A stretch of 60,245 nt of DNA from Marinilabiliaceae bacterium UBA5488. Its GTDB lineage: Bacteria > Bacteroidota > Bacteroidia > Bacteroidales > Marinilabiliaceae. Shown here one piece after another: positions 52,752 through 60,243 of this stretch (position 1 is its first letter; the number at the start of each line of letters is the position of its first letter). Below the pieces are notes generated by a model. It did not search any database, was not told where the DNA came from, and worked only from the letters and a program-made list of their open reading frames with translations. Position numbers and translations under genes: made by a program. The stretch spans positions 1 to 60,245 of the forward strand of contig DIPM01000002.1 of NCBI GenBank assembly GCA_002427105.1. The letters are read 5' to 3'.

Positions 52752-53714
52752 TTAGTCAGAGATTATCAAAATCCCATTATTAAGTACAAACTTTTTTTGA
52801 AAATGAACCGAAAGCTCTTCGGTGATTTCATCAAGGGTCTCACCCTTAAAACGTGTGGAGACTAAAATGTCGCTGCCTCCTCCCTCTATGTAGAAGCTAT
52901 CCACTTCCGGGAAGTGACGCGTTAGGGCAAGAGCTATCTCTTTGAGAGAAGATTTGTTAAAATCGAGGGTGCCGGTTTTCCACGCCAAGAAGTTTTCGTC
53001 TTTGGCCAGACCTTTACCTAATACTTTATCACCGGCTAAAGCCCATTCGCCCGCGTTGACTGTGGTTTCTTCACGTTTGTTGCTTAAATTAACGCTACCT
53101 TCAGTAACGTTAAGCTCAATGATGCCGTCTTTCCTGGTAGCATCAAGGTGGAAGGCTGTTCCTACAACTTTCACCTTTACAGGCCCCAGATCTACATTAA
53201 AGGGCTTAAGGGCATCCGGAGTCACTTCAAAATATCCCTGACCGCTAAGTGCAACATTGCGTTCCGGGCCATTGAATGCATTTCTGAATTTTAGTGATGA
53301 ATTGCGGTTAAGAAAAACAATACTCTCATCCGGAAGTACAATTGAATCGGACATAGCGCCCGTTTCGAATACTACCCAACGACCATAACCCGGTACGTTC
53401 CAGTAAACCCAAAGGCCGCCCGAAACTGACAAAACTAAGGTGATAACGGCGGCAATACGTAACAAAAAAGAAAAGGATGAACGTGTTTTAGTCGTCTCAA
53501 AGCCTAATCTTTGACGTAATTTCCTCCAGTCCTGTGTGCAAGTATCAGTTGTAAATGAGGCTTGTTCCCAAATAAATTTGTATTCGCGGTAGAGCTGCCT
53601 GAAATCATCATCACTTTTCAGCAAAGACCTAACAGTTGCGGCCTCCTCAGTCGTGGTGTCTTCTGAGATGTGGCGCACAATTAAATCTTCGTATTTATCC
53701 TTGGCAGAATTCAT
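52752..53714 (-). CDS. FecR-type anti-sigma factor
   Basis: A 320-residue membrane protein. The N-terminal cytoplasmic part (EDLIVRHISEDTTTEEAATVRSLL) contacts the sigma factor, a span lies near 83-105 (LLRIAAVITLVLSVSGGLWVYW) and the FecR domain follows (WVVFETGAMSDSIVLPDESIVFLNRNSSLKF) with a C-terminal STN-like DUF4974 domain (ILVSTRFKGETLDEITEELSVHF). It holds the sigma factor at the membrane until the receptor signals. 34 bp ahead of the receptor gene. Confidence 0.93.
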   Translation of the reverse strand: MNSAKDKYEDLIVRHISEDTTTEEAATVRSLLKSDDDFRQLYREYKFIWEQASFTTDTCTQDWRKLRQRLGFETTKTRSSFSFLLRIAAVITLVLSVSGGLWVYWNVPGYGRWVVFETGAMSDSIVLPDESIVFLNRNSSLKFRNAFNGPERNVALSGQGYFEVTPDALKPFNVDLGPVKVKVVGTAFHLDATRKDGIIELNVTEGSVNLSNKREETTVNAGEWALAGDKVLGKGLAKDENFLAWKTGTLDFNKSSLKEIALALTRHFPEVDSFYIEGGGSDILVSTRFKGETLDEITEELSVHFQKKFVLNNGILIISD

Positions 53715-53738
53715 TTGGCAATCTTTGTTTGTTGAAAA

Positions 53739-53915
53739 TTATCGAAATTGAATAACATTAAAAATATTTGGAGTATTTTCCAACAACTCTGCAGGGGCTT
53801 CTTGTGTTTTATCAGATGCGACAGCTTTCAAGTCTGCCAAATCTTTAACAATAGCCTGTTCATCTTCGGGTGTTCCTGCGAAAAGCTCTGCAATTAATTG
53901 AAGTAGGAATTCCAT
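53739..53915 (-). CDS. 58-residue conserved-position hypothetical protein
   Basis: A small gene between sigma factor and FecR, 24 bp before FecR. Its product, starting MEFLLQLIAELFAGTPEDEQ and ending NTPNIFNVIQFR, has an amphipathic N-terminal helix, a run of acidic and Ala residues and no signal peptide or Cys. Same strand as the operon. It could be a sigma- or FecR-binding peptide, or a short random frame. The 201-bp stretch upstream (53916-54116) shows no other gene. Confidence 0.45.
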   Translation of the reverse strand: MEFLLQLIAELFAGTPEDEQAIVKDLADLKAVASDKTQEAPAELLENTPNIFNVIQFR

Positions 53916-54116
53916 GGTACTAAGGTTTTATAACGTTATTCTTTTCCGATCGTCTATTATATGACAATTAAGCTTCCAACTTCACGTATTAAACATCTGA
54001 TTATTTAAATAAATGATGCCATGTAAAAACAATTTAACCCAACTTAGCTTATGGATTTCTCACTTCGCACGAAATGACAATCAGAGGTCATTCCAAGCTC
54101 CGGCAAAGAGGCTTGC

Positions 54117-54677
54117 CTAAATAATTTGATGCCTGGCGAGTTCTTCACGGAGTTTTTTTAAGGCCTTGCTTATTTGAGTTTCAACTGTTCTTTTTGAAAT
54201 ATCGAGCATTTCGGCAATTTCCTGATTTGTAACACCTTCGTTGCGGCTCATCCTGAAGATACGGCGGCACTGGTCGGGGAGACTATCGACAGTTGAGTCG
54301 ATAAGCGACTGCAATTCGTTATATTCCAGCGTGTTTGAAGGCTGCTGAAAAGTATCAAAACGTTCGAGGATTATTTGATGATGGCCGCTCTTCATTTTAT
54401 CTCTTTTGATATAATTGAGGCAGCGATTTTTGACTGACTGATAAAGATGAGCGTTTAGGTTTGTGTGTATCACTATGTCTTCCCGCTTGTCGTAAAGCAT
54501 GACAAATACATCCTGAACCACACTTCGGGAGAGGTCAATATCTAAGAGCATCCGATTGGCAAAAACTACCAATGGATTATAATAGGTGTCGAATAAAAGA
54601 CGATAAAACTGCTCCTCTCCTTGCTTTAAGCCGCTAATTAACAGCTCGTCTTCAGAAGATAGTGACCTGCTTGCCAT
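54117..54677 (-). CDS. ECF-type RNA polymerase sigma factor
   Basis: A 186-residue group 4 sigma factor from the ATG at 54677 (MASRSLSSEDELLISGLKQGEEQ); an ATG at 54734 would add a hydrophobic start not seen in the family. Region 2 is LFDTYYNPLVVFANRMLLD to SVKNRCLNYIKRDK and region 4 is LPDQCRRIFRMSRNEGVTNQEIAEMLDISKRTVETQISKALK. It should direct transcription of the receptor and perhaps its own set when FecR releases it. The 259 bp upstream (54678-54936) hold the tRNA promoter and no gene; no minus-strand TAnnTTTG box is visible. Confidence 0.92.
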   Translation of the reverse strand: MASRSLSSEDELLISGLKQGEEQFYRLLFDTYYNPLVVFANRMLLDIDLSRSVVQDVFVMLYDKREDIVIHTNLNAHLYQSVKNRCLNYIKRDKMKSGHHQIILERFDTFQQPSNTLEYNELQSLIDSTVDSLPDQCRRIFRMSRNEGVTNQEIAEMLDISKRTVETQISKALKKLREELARHQII

Positions 54678-54884
54678 ATAAACCCTTACAATTTCCAGAT
54701 AAAGACAGCTCCAAATAATAAACAACCATTTCATCAGATAGTTGTCGGGCTGCTTTTCGATTAAGCTGTAAAAATAGCGGTTTTTGAGATGTTAAAATAC
54801 TTATTTAGCCGATTTGATTAAAATAGGAGATAAAATGACGAATATCTCCGGTAAAACGATTTGCGTAATTTTTGCAGGCGCTTC

Positions 54885-54916
54885 TTTGTCGAATTTGTGA
54901 AAAGTTTATATCTTCG
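54885..54916 (+). promoter_or_regulatory. tRNA-Pro promoter
   Basis: TTTG (54885-54888), 20-nt spacer and TATCTTCG (54909-54916, one mismatch to TAnnTTTG), followed by CA. The tRNA starts 20 bp downstream. Confidence 0.65.
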
Positions 54917-54936
54917 CAGCGTCAAAAAAAATAGTT

Positions 54937-55012
54937 CGGGATGTAGCTCAGTCCGGTTTAGAGTACTCGTCTGGGGGGCGAGGGGTCGGAAGTTCGAATC
55001 TTCTCATCCCGA
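54937..55012 (+). tRNA. tRNA-Pro(GGG)
   Basis: A 76-nt cloverleaf: acceptor CGGGATG/CATCCCG (54937-54943 with 55005-55011), D stem GCTC/GAGT, anticodon stem CTCGT/GCGAG with loop CTGGGGG (anticodon GGG at 34-36) and T arm GGAAG-TTCGAAT-CTTCT. Discriminator A at 55012; CCA is not encoded. It is followed 11 bp later by a strong terminator. tRNA genes are frequent integration sites, and an intron scrap and an IS21 element lie 2.6 kb downstream, but no att-like repeat of the tRNA end was found. Confidence 0.95.
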
Positions 55013-55023
55013 CAAAAGACAAT

Positions 55024-55066
55024 CAAGGGCTTAGCATGATAAATGCTGAGCCCTTGTTTTTTTTTT
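55024..55066 (+). terminator. Terminator after tRNA-Pro
   Basis: CAAGGGCTTAGCAT pairs with ATGCTGAGCCCTTG (14 bp, one G-T pair), 5-nt loop, then at least nine Ts. Confidence 0.92.
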
Positions 55067-55083
55067 GGAAGTTCTTATTTTTG
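55053..55083 (+). promoter_or_regulatory. Promoter of the MFS gene
   Basis: CTTG (55053-55056), 19-nt spacer and TATTTTTG (55076-55083), an exact -7 match. Its upstream half lies inside the tRNA terminator. It would give a leader of about 130 nt before the ATG at 55223, which contains a small GCGG/CCGC hairpin around 55134-55150. Confidence 0.5.
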
Positions 55084-55222
55084 TCCCTGCATTTACCAAC
55101 AACTGCAATCATGTACAAGCCCTGGATACAATAAGGCGGGATATATCCGCTGGTAAGAATACTCTGATGGTGGCGGATGTCATCATCATTCTCTTATTGT
55201 ATCATATCTTCAAACTTATTTT

Positions 55223-56434
55223 ATGGAAAACAACAAATGGTTGCAGACCTACCTGTATATCTGGGTCGGACAATTCTTGTCGATGCTGTCGAGTTATGCC
55301 GTACAATTTGCCATTATTATCTGGCTAAGTCTGGAATGCCAGTCGGCCCAGGTACTGGCCTACGCCGCTATAGCAGGAATGCTGCCTCAGGCCATTATTG
55401 GTCCCTTTGCCGGTGTGTACATCGACCGATGGGATAGGAAAAGAACGATGATGCTGGCCGACAGCTTCATAGCCGGATGTGCCCTTATCATGGTTTACGT
55501 ACTGCGCAGCGACACCATTCACCTTCCCCTCATCTATCTCCTCCTTGGACTGCGGTCAATAGGCAATGCCTTTCATTCCCCGGCACTGCAGGCGGTAGCG
55601 CCTCTTATTGTACCCAAAGACCAATTGCTCCGGGTGGCAGGCATCAACCAGGTGATTCAATCCATTACCGGAATAGCGGGGCCCGCCATCGGCACTCTCG
55701 CCATCACCTACCTGTCCATTTCCAAAGTTATCTACCTCGACGTATTTGGGGCGCTCTTTGCCGTAATTTCTTTGGTATTCGTACATATCCCCTCTGTTGT
55801 CACTAAAAAAAAGACCTCCATTTTTAAGGTTGCCGGTGATCTCCGGGAAGGACTCAATGCCGTTCTTGACAGTCGGGGACTCAGCTTCCTGTTCTTGTAC
55901 GCTATGGCCATTACCTTTTTCACCATGCCCGTAGCTATCATGTTTCCCTTATTGACCATCGAGCATTACCTTGGCGGCAAGTGGGAAATGGGCCTGGTAG
56001 AAGTTATCTGGGGCGTAGGGATGCTCTTCGGAGGCGCCGCACTTGGTCTCTTTAAGCTGCGCAGCTCAAAGGTTGTGGTTATCAATCTCATGTATCTGCT
56101 CATGGGACTCACCTTCATAGTTAGCGGTATTTTGAGCCCCCAACACTTCCTCTGGTTTGTTGTAGCCACAGCCATTGGTGGCATATCCATGGCCATCTTT
56201 GCTGCCTGCTTCAATACCATCCTGCAAATTGAAGTCGCCCCCGAAAAGCTCGGTCGCGTATTTTCACTATATTACAGTCTGGCCATCCTGCCAAGTACAA
56301 TTGGGCTGCTGTTTGCGGGACTTATTGCCGAGAAAATAGGCATTACTAATACCTTTATCATTTCGGGTGGCCTGGTGATGCTCACCGGTCTTCTGGCTTT
56401 AGGTACACCGGCGCTTAAGCGGCTGAAACAGTAA
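55223..56434 (+). CDS. MFS transporter (multidrug/macrolide exporter type)
   Basis: A 403-residue inner-membrane protein with about twelve hydrophobic spans, starting MENNKWLQTYLYIWVGQFLSMLSS. The motif-A loop AGVYIDRWDRKRTMMLADS and the conserved GFxxxG-type repeats of the MFS_3 exporters (MefE/EntS relatives) are present; the second half repeats AGLIAEKIG. Drug or siderophore export is typical of the family; the substrate is unknown. Codon choice looks more GC-rich than the genes before the tRNA, which could mean a later arrival. Confidence 0.9.
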   Translation: MENNKWLQTYLYIWVGQFLSMLSSYAVQFAIIIWLSLECQSAQVLAYAAIAGMLPQAIIGPFAGVYIDRWDRKRTMMLADSFIAGCALIMVYVLRSDTIHLPLIYLLLGLRSIGNAFHSPALQAVAPLIVPKDQLLRVAGINQVIQSITGIAGPAIGTLAITYLSISKVIYLDVFGALFAVISLVFVHIPSVVTKKKTSIFKVAGDLREGLNAVLDSRGLSFLFLYAMAITFFTMPVAIMFPLLTIEHYLGGKWEMGLVEVIWGVGMLFGGAALGLFKLRSSKVVVINLMYLLMGLTFIVSGILSPQHFLWFVVATAIGGISMAIFAACFNTILQIEVAPEKLGRVFSLYYSLAILPSTIGLLFAGLIAEKIGITNTFIISGGLVMLTGLLALGTPALKRLKQ

Positions 56435-56567
56435 TTCTCCTAATCCGGCAGCGCTTGCAATTAAGTGATATAACACAATAGGAATGTAGATAGAAGAAAG
56501 ATGAAAACCTTCTTTAAGGTCGAGGGGGATATAGAAGTGGCAAAAAAGAAGCGGAGTATTAATAATA

Positions 56568-56675
56568 AAGGAAGCCTGACGGCTTCCTTATTCTATGATG
56601 GTTGGCCATGCGCTGTGAAAACAGCCGTTTGGACTCCCCTCATAGCAGGGCACCCAACCTTATCCGCATCGCTAA
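56568..56675 (-). ncRNA. Possible small RNA (minus strand) with promoter and terminator
   Basis: Read on the minus strand: an exact -7 box TATATTTG followed by CA (56682-56689), then about 85 nt that can fold on itself (GGTTGG pairs with CCAACC, and GCTGT-TTTC-ACAGC forms an inner hairpin), and a 9-bp terminator stem AAGGAAGCC/GGCTTCCTT (56568-56589) with a weak T-rich tail. A short frame on this strand (56593-56802) overlaps it and lacks any protein feature. I cannot name a known RNA family; it did not look like SRP RNA, RNase P RNA or 6S RNA. The rest of the 502-bp gap (56435-56936) holds the ATTCGTG words and nothing else clear. Confidence 0.4.
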
Positions 56676-56746
56676 CTATTGCAAATATACAAACAAATTC
56701 TTCTAAGTATATAGCTTCCGAATTTTTCCGGCTCCGTCGATCTTCG

Positions 56747-56817
56747 ATTCGTGAATTGAAAACCAGCCTATCTAAATTCGTGTAATAAAATATTCGTGGC
56801 AATTAGTGCAATTCGTG
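56747..56817. repeat. Four ATTCGTG words in 71 bp
   Basis: Exact ATTCGTG at 56747, 56776, 56792 and 56811, within AT-rich sequence between the possible small RNA and the HAD gene. It belongs to the same style of short intergenic words as elsewhere in the window. Confidence 0.6.
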
Positions 56818-56936
56818 AAAAAAAATAATCTGTATTAATCTGATCACCACCTCCTTCCTCCCGAAGCTGCCTTTATCAGGGAGTGCGTGTTTTCGATTAA
56901 GATAATCCTTTGGGTCGTTAGTCAGGCATTTGTTGG

Positions 56937-57596
56937 TCAGTCGGCCAGCAGCACCTCCCGAAGCTGGTCGATGGTGTCGACCATAAATTGAGGTTGGAAG
57001 CTTTCGAGTTCGTTGCGCGGGCGTAAGCCCCAGCTTACGCCACATGCTGTGGTTCCGCTGTTCAGAGCGGTTTGCATATCCACGCCGGAGTCGCCGATGT
57101 AGAGGGTGGCCTGGGCAGGCACTTTGCTGAGCGCTAAAATTTCGTTAACAATGGAAGGGTCGGGCTTGGGGGCGTATCCCTCGCGATGACCCAGCACAGC
57201 AACAAAGGGCAGCTCCGGGAAAAAGTGAGCCACCAAGTCGCAGGTGGCTTCGTGGTATTTGTTGGAGGCAACAGCCAGCTTAATGCCTTTACTGTGCAAA
57301 TCGCGCAGCAGCTTCGGCAGTCCGGCAAAGGGACGGGTGCTTTCGGTCATGTGGTCGGCGTACCAGGCCTTGAAGAGCGGGCGCATCCGCTCTATGTTTT
57401 CTATATTGCGGTGCTGCTCAGGCAGTGCCCGTTCAAAGAGCTTGGCAATGCCGTTGCCCACAAAGTTTTTATAGGCCGCTACCGGGTGAATGGGAAAGCC
57501 CAGTGTTTGCAGGGCATAGTTGGTGCTGGAAGCAATATCGGCTACCGAGTCGAGCAAGGTTCCGTCCAAGTCAAATATCGCAAGTTGAAATTTCAT
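56937..57596 (-). CDS. gph: HAD-family phosphatase, phosphoglycolate phosphatase-like
   Basis: A 219-residue enzyme of the haloacid dehalogenase superfamily with an alpha-helical cap. Motif I is IFDLDGTLLDS (Asp9, Asp11), motif II is LAVASNKYHE, motif III Lys is in APKPDPS and motif IV is YIGDSGVDMQTA. The cap and length fit phosphoglycolate phosphatase, which removes 2-phosphoglycolate, but relatives act on other sugar phosphates. A -7 box sits directly before its ATG, so the mRNA may be almost leaderless. Confidence 0.85.
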   Translation of the reverse strand: MKFQLAIFDLDGTLLDSVADIASSTNYALQTLGFPIHPVAAYKNFVGNGIAKLFERALPEQHRNIENIERMRPLFKAWYADHMTESTRPFAGLPKLLRDLHSKGIKLAVASNKYHEATCDLVAHFFPELPFVAVLGHREGYAPKPDPSIVNEILALSKVPAQATLYIGDSGVDMQTALNSGTTACGVSWGLRPRNELESFQPQFMVDTIDQLREVLLAD

Positions 57597-57600
57597 GCTG

Positions 57601-57608
57601 CAAATTTA
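57601..57608 (-). promoter_or_regulatory. -7 box at the HAD start codon
   Basis: TAAATTTG followed by CA on the minus strand, an exact match, ending 4 bp before the ATG at 57596. Transcription would start on or next to the ATG. No -33 TTTG is seen; the sequence that should hold it is part of the intron scrap. Confidence 0.45.
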
Positions 57609-57610
57609 CT

Positions 57611-57697
57611 AAAGATAAAGAACTGATACGACGCAATCTTCGGTTTATGCGTTACGCAGATGATTTCAGCATTTATACCAAGTATAAAAGCCACGCA
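57611..57697 (+). pseudogene. Fragment of a group II intron reverse transcriptase
   Basis: Twenty-nine codons reading KDKELIRRNLRFMRYADDFSIY and then TKYKSHA, the YADD active-site block of group II intron maturases (LtrA-like). Nothing before 57611 or after 57697 continues the protein: upstream is the promoter of the HAD gene and downstream is the IS21 end. It is a dead remnant of an intron that once lay here. Confidence 0.72.
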
Positions 57698-57713
57698 ACT
57701 GCCACGTGGATAA

Positions 57714-57889
57714 TCCGGAGCAAGCTGCCCCCCTACATCCGGGGAGTTTTCACTTCAATTTAAAGTTTAGCAACTGCCATTCCGGCGGATGTTGACCCCC
57801 TTCTTTTGGTAGCTTTTGGTTGATTAATCCGTGTCAAGGTGCCCCCTTTTTGAAGGGTTTTGGACCTTTGTCCGGAGCAAGTTGACCCC
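57714..57889 (+). repeat. Four direct repeats at the IS21 left end
   Basis: TCCGGAGCAAGCTGCCCCCC (57714-57733), TCCGGCGGATGTTGACCCCC (57781-57800), TCCGTGTCAAGGTGCCCCC (57828-57846) and TCCGGAGCAAGTTGACCCC (57871-57889). Spacing 67, 47 and 43 bp. IS21 ends typically carry multiple transposase-binding repeats, so these are the likely IstA sites. Confidence 0.75.
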
Positions 57890-57959
57890 AACATAGCTAT
57901 CTATACATTAGGATTTGGTTTTTTTGTGGTCTAAAACATGGTCACTAAAAGAGAATAAG

Positions 57960-59504
57960 ATGGCAGGAAAACCAAAACCAATGAGTCAAATAAAACAACT
58001 TTTACAGCTACATCAGCAGGGCAAAAGCAAAAAGGAGATAGCTCGTATCCTTGGGATAAGCAGGAATACGGTTAAGTCTTATCTCAAAAAGACAGAGGAT
58101 AGTAGTCTTGCTATCAAGGATCTGCTAAAATTGGAAGATCCGCTTCTGGAAGGGAAGTTTCATGCCGGAAACCCTTCCTACAAAGAAGATCGTTACGAAC
58201 ATTTTAAGACCAAAGTAGATTATTTTCTTAAAGAACTTAAACGAATAGGTGTAACCAAACAGCTTTTGTGGGAAGAGTACAAAGCCACCTATCCTGAAGG
58301 GTACAGCCACTCTCAGTTTTGTTATCACCTTAATCAACAGCAAATAGCAGCCCAGCCATCTGCCATTCTTCACCACGCTCCTGCAGATAAGCTCTATATT
58401 GATTTTGCCGGAAAGACACTTTCTTACATAGATAAATCAACAGGTGAGGTCATTAACTGTCAGGTCTTCGTTGCTTGCCTTCCTTACTCTGATTATTGCT
58501 TTGCTATGGCTGTCAAGAGTCAGAGCGTGGAAGACTTCATATATGCGCTTACTTGCTGCATAAATCACTTGGGAGGCACGCCAAGGGCACTTGTTCCGGA
58601 TAATCTTAAAGCGGCTGTTGTCAAAGCCGATAGTTACGAACCAAGCATTAACACAGCACTAGATGATCTGGCTAATCACTACGGAACCACAGTTGTTCCG
58701 GCAAGGGCACGCAAACCCAAAGACAAGGCGTTGGTAGAAAATCAGGTAAAACTGATTTACAGCCGTGTGTACGCCAAGCTCCGTGATCGTCAGTTTTTCA
58801 GCATTCAGGATTTAAATGAAGCCATATCCGAAAAGGTATTGGCTCACAACCAAACGCGCATGCAGCAGAAAGACTACTGTCGGGAAGAAAAGTTTTTAGC
58901 CGATGAGAAACACCTGTTAAAAGCCTTGCCAGATACTGCATATGAAATAAAGTATTACAAGCAATATAAGGTAGCTCCCAATAATCATATTTGTCTGCAG
59001 AAAGACAAACATTATTACAGCGTTCCTTATGTTTATATTGGCAGACAAGCAACTGTAATATATACCCGCTCTACGGTGTCAATTTACATTGATCACAAAA
59101 GGATTGCTTTTCATCTGAGGAGCTATGTAAAGGGGCACTATACAACCGTCAAAGACCACCTGTGCTCAACCCATCAGCATTATCTGGATCGTAGTCCGGG
59201 TTATTACATAGCCAAAGCAAAAAGCCGATCTGAAGCACTTCATGATTTGTTTGTTCTGCTGTTTAATCAAGACAGGTATCCTGAGCAACTATACCGCACA
59301 TGTGATGGTCTTTTGAAACTCCAGCGAATCACTGAGGAGGATAAGTTCCTGAAAGCCTGTCAAATCGCCATTGAAAACAAGCAATACAATTATGGCTTTG
59401 TGGCAAATATCCTGAAAAACAATATGACTGAACATCAGCGGCATACAGAAGAAAAACCCTTACCTAAACATGAAAACATAAGGGGAAAACAATCATTTTA
59501 TTAA
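57960..59504 (+). CDS. istA: IS21-family transposase IstA
   Basis: A 514-residue transposase. The start is the ATG at 57960 (MAGKPKPMSQIKQLLQLHQQGKSKKEIARILGIS...), which opens with a helix-turn-helix. The DDE catalytic triad fits Asp148 (KLYIDFAGKT), Asp214 (LVPDNLKAAV) and Glu260 (KALVENQVKL), all present, followed by an Mu-type C-terminal domain. It looks intact and needs IstB to transpose efficiently. 19 bp separate it from istB. Confidence 0.95.
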   Translation: MAGKPKPMSQIKQLLQLHQQGKSKKEIARILGISRNTVKSYLKKTEDSSLAIKDLLKLEDPLLEGKFHAGNPSYKEDRYEHFKTKVDYFLKELKRIGVTKQLLWEEYKATYPEGYSHSQFCYHLNQQQIAAQPSAILHHAPADKLYIDFAGKTLSYIDKSTGEVINCQVFVACLPYSDYCFAMAVKSQSVEDFIYALTCCINHLGGTPRALVPDNLKAAVVKADSYEPSINTALDDLANHYGTTVVPARARKPKDKALVENQVKLIYSRVYAKLRDRQFFSIQDLNEAISEKVLAHNQTRMQQKDYCREEKFLADEKHLLKALPDTAYEIKYYKQYKVAPNNHICLQKDKHYYSVPYVYIGRQATVIYTRSTVSIYIDHKRIAFHLRSYVKGHYTTVKDHLCSTHQHYLDRSPGYYIAKAKSRSEALHDLFVLLFNQDRYPEQLYRTCDGLLKLQRITEEDKFLKACQIAIENKQYNYGFVANILKNNMTEHQRHTEEKPLPKHENIRGKQSFY

Positions 59505-59523
59505 CTATATAACACATTTAAAA

Positions 59524-60243
59524 ATGGAACAAATCCAGACACAATTAGCTCAACTGCGGTTGCATGGAATGAACAGAGCATGGACAGCTCTTTTGGAGAC
59601 ACGCAAGCATCATGAATTAAGCCTGTCGCAAGGGCTTGAGCTGCTATTGCAAAATGAGCAACAAGACCGGGAAAACAAGCGTTTCGATCGCTTAAAAAAG
59701 AATGCCGGCTTCCGATACCAGGCATCTGTGGAAGAAGTTTACACAGAGTCTGAACGAGGTGTAAGTAAAGAGTTAATGGCAGCTCTGGCAACAGGAGGAT
59801 ATATTCAAAACGGAGAATCAGTGCTAATAACCGGAGCATCCGGATGTGGTAAGAGTTTTGTAGCCTCAGCTCTTGGTCATCAGGCTTGCATGCAGGGCTA
59901 CAAAGTGGCGTATTATAACCTGCAAAAGTTACTCCTAAGAACCAAAATGACACGTTTGGAAGGTACAATTATAAAGTTCTTTGAAAAACTGTCCAAAACA
60001 AACCTGGTGATAATCGATGATTTTGGTCTTACCTATCTGGAACAGCAACAAAGAATGGATCTTATGGAAATAGTGGAAGATAGACATGGTAAAAACTCAC
60101 TTATCATAGCCAGTCAACTCCCGGTGACAAACTGGTATGACATTATCGGTGAAGAAACGATTGCGGATGCCATTCTTGACCGATTGGTTCACACTTCACA
60201 TAGAATCGAATTAAAAGGAGATAGTTTAAGAAAAAAACGGTAA
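59524..60243 (+). CDS. istB: IS21-family helper ATPase IstB
   Basis: A 239-residue AAA+ ATPase that helps IstA choose and capture the target. N-terminal helical part (MEQIQTQLAQLRLHGMNRAW), Walker A GASGCGKSFVASALG (about residue 103), Walker B LVIIDDFGLTYL and the arginine end (HRIELKGDSLRKKR). The stop codon TAA is at 60241-60243, so the gene is complete although the element's right end is not in the window. Confidence 0.95.
   Translation: MEQIQTQLAQLRLHGMNRAWTALLETRKHHELSLSQGLELLLQNEQQDRENKRFDRLKKNAGFRYQASVEEVYTESERGVSKELMAALATGGYIQNGESVLITGASGCGKSFVASALGHQACMQGYKVAYYNLQKLLLRTKMTRLEGTIIKFFEKLSKTNLVIIDDFGLTYLEQQQRMDLMEIVEDRHGKNSLIIASQLPVTNWYDIIGEETIADAILDRLVHTSHRIELKGDSLRKKR

Noticed and set aside
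54678..54734. Extra 19 residues at the start of the sigma factor
   Set aside because: They form a hydrophobic run not found in ECF sigma factors; MASRSLSSEDELL is the normal start.
55065..55328. Small frame around the MFS start
   Set aside because: It begins with TTG inside the tRNA terminator's T-run, runs into the MFS gene out of frame and shows no conserved domain; the region is better explained as promoter and leader.
56501..56785. 94-residue frame on the plus strand after the MFS gene
   Set aside because: It crosses the terminator hairpin at 56568-56589 and the candidate small RNA, has odd composition in its second half and no family features.
56857..56966. 13-bp direct repeat CCTCCCGAAGCTG at both sides of the HAD gene end
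   Set aside because: Only 13 bp and no other similarity around it; not enough to call a target duplication or gene duplication.
54937..57700. Genomic island integrated at tRNA-Pro
   Set aside because: No integrase gene and no repeat of the tRNA 3' end were found in the window; the link between the tRNA and the IS21/intron area is distance only.
57425..57763. Longer frame that includes the reverse-transcriptase block
   Set aside because: Only codons 57611-57697 match a reverse transcriptase; the part before is antisense to the HAD gene and the part after is IS21 end.
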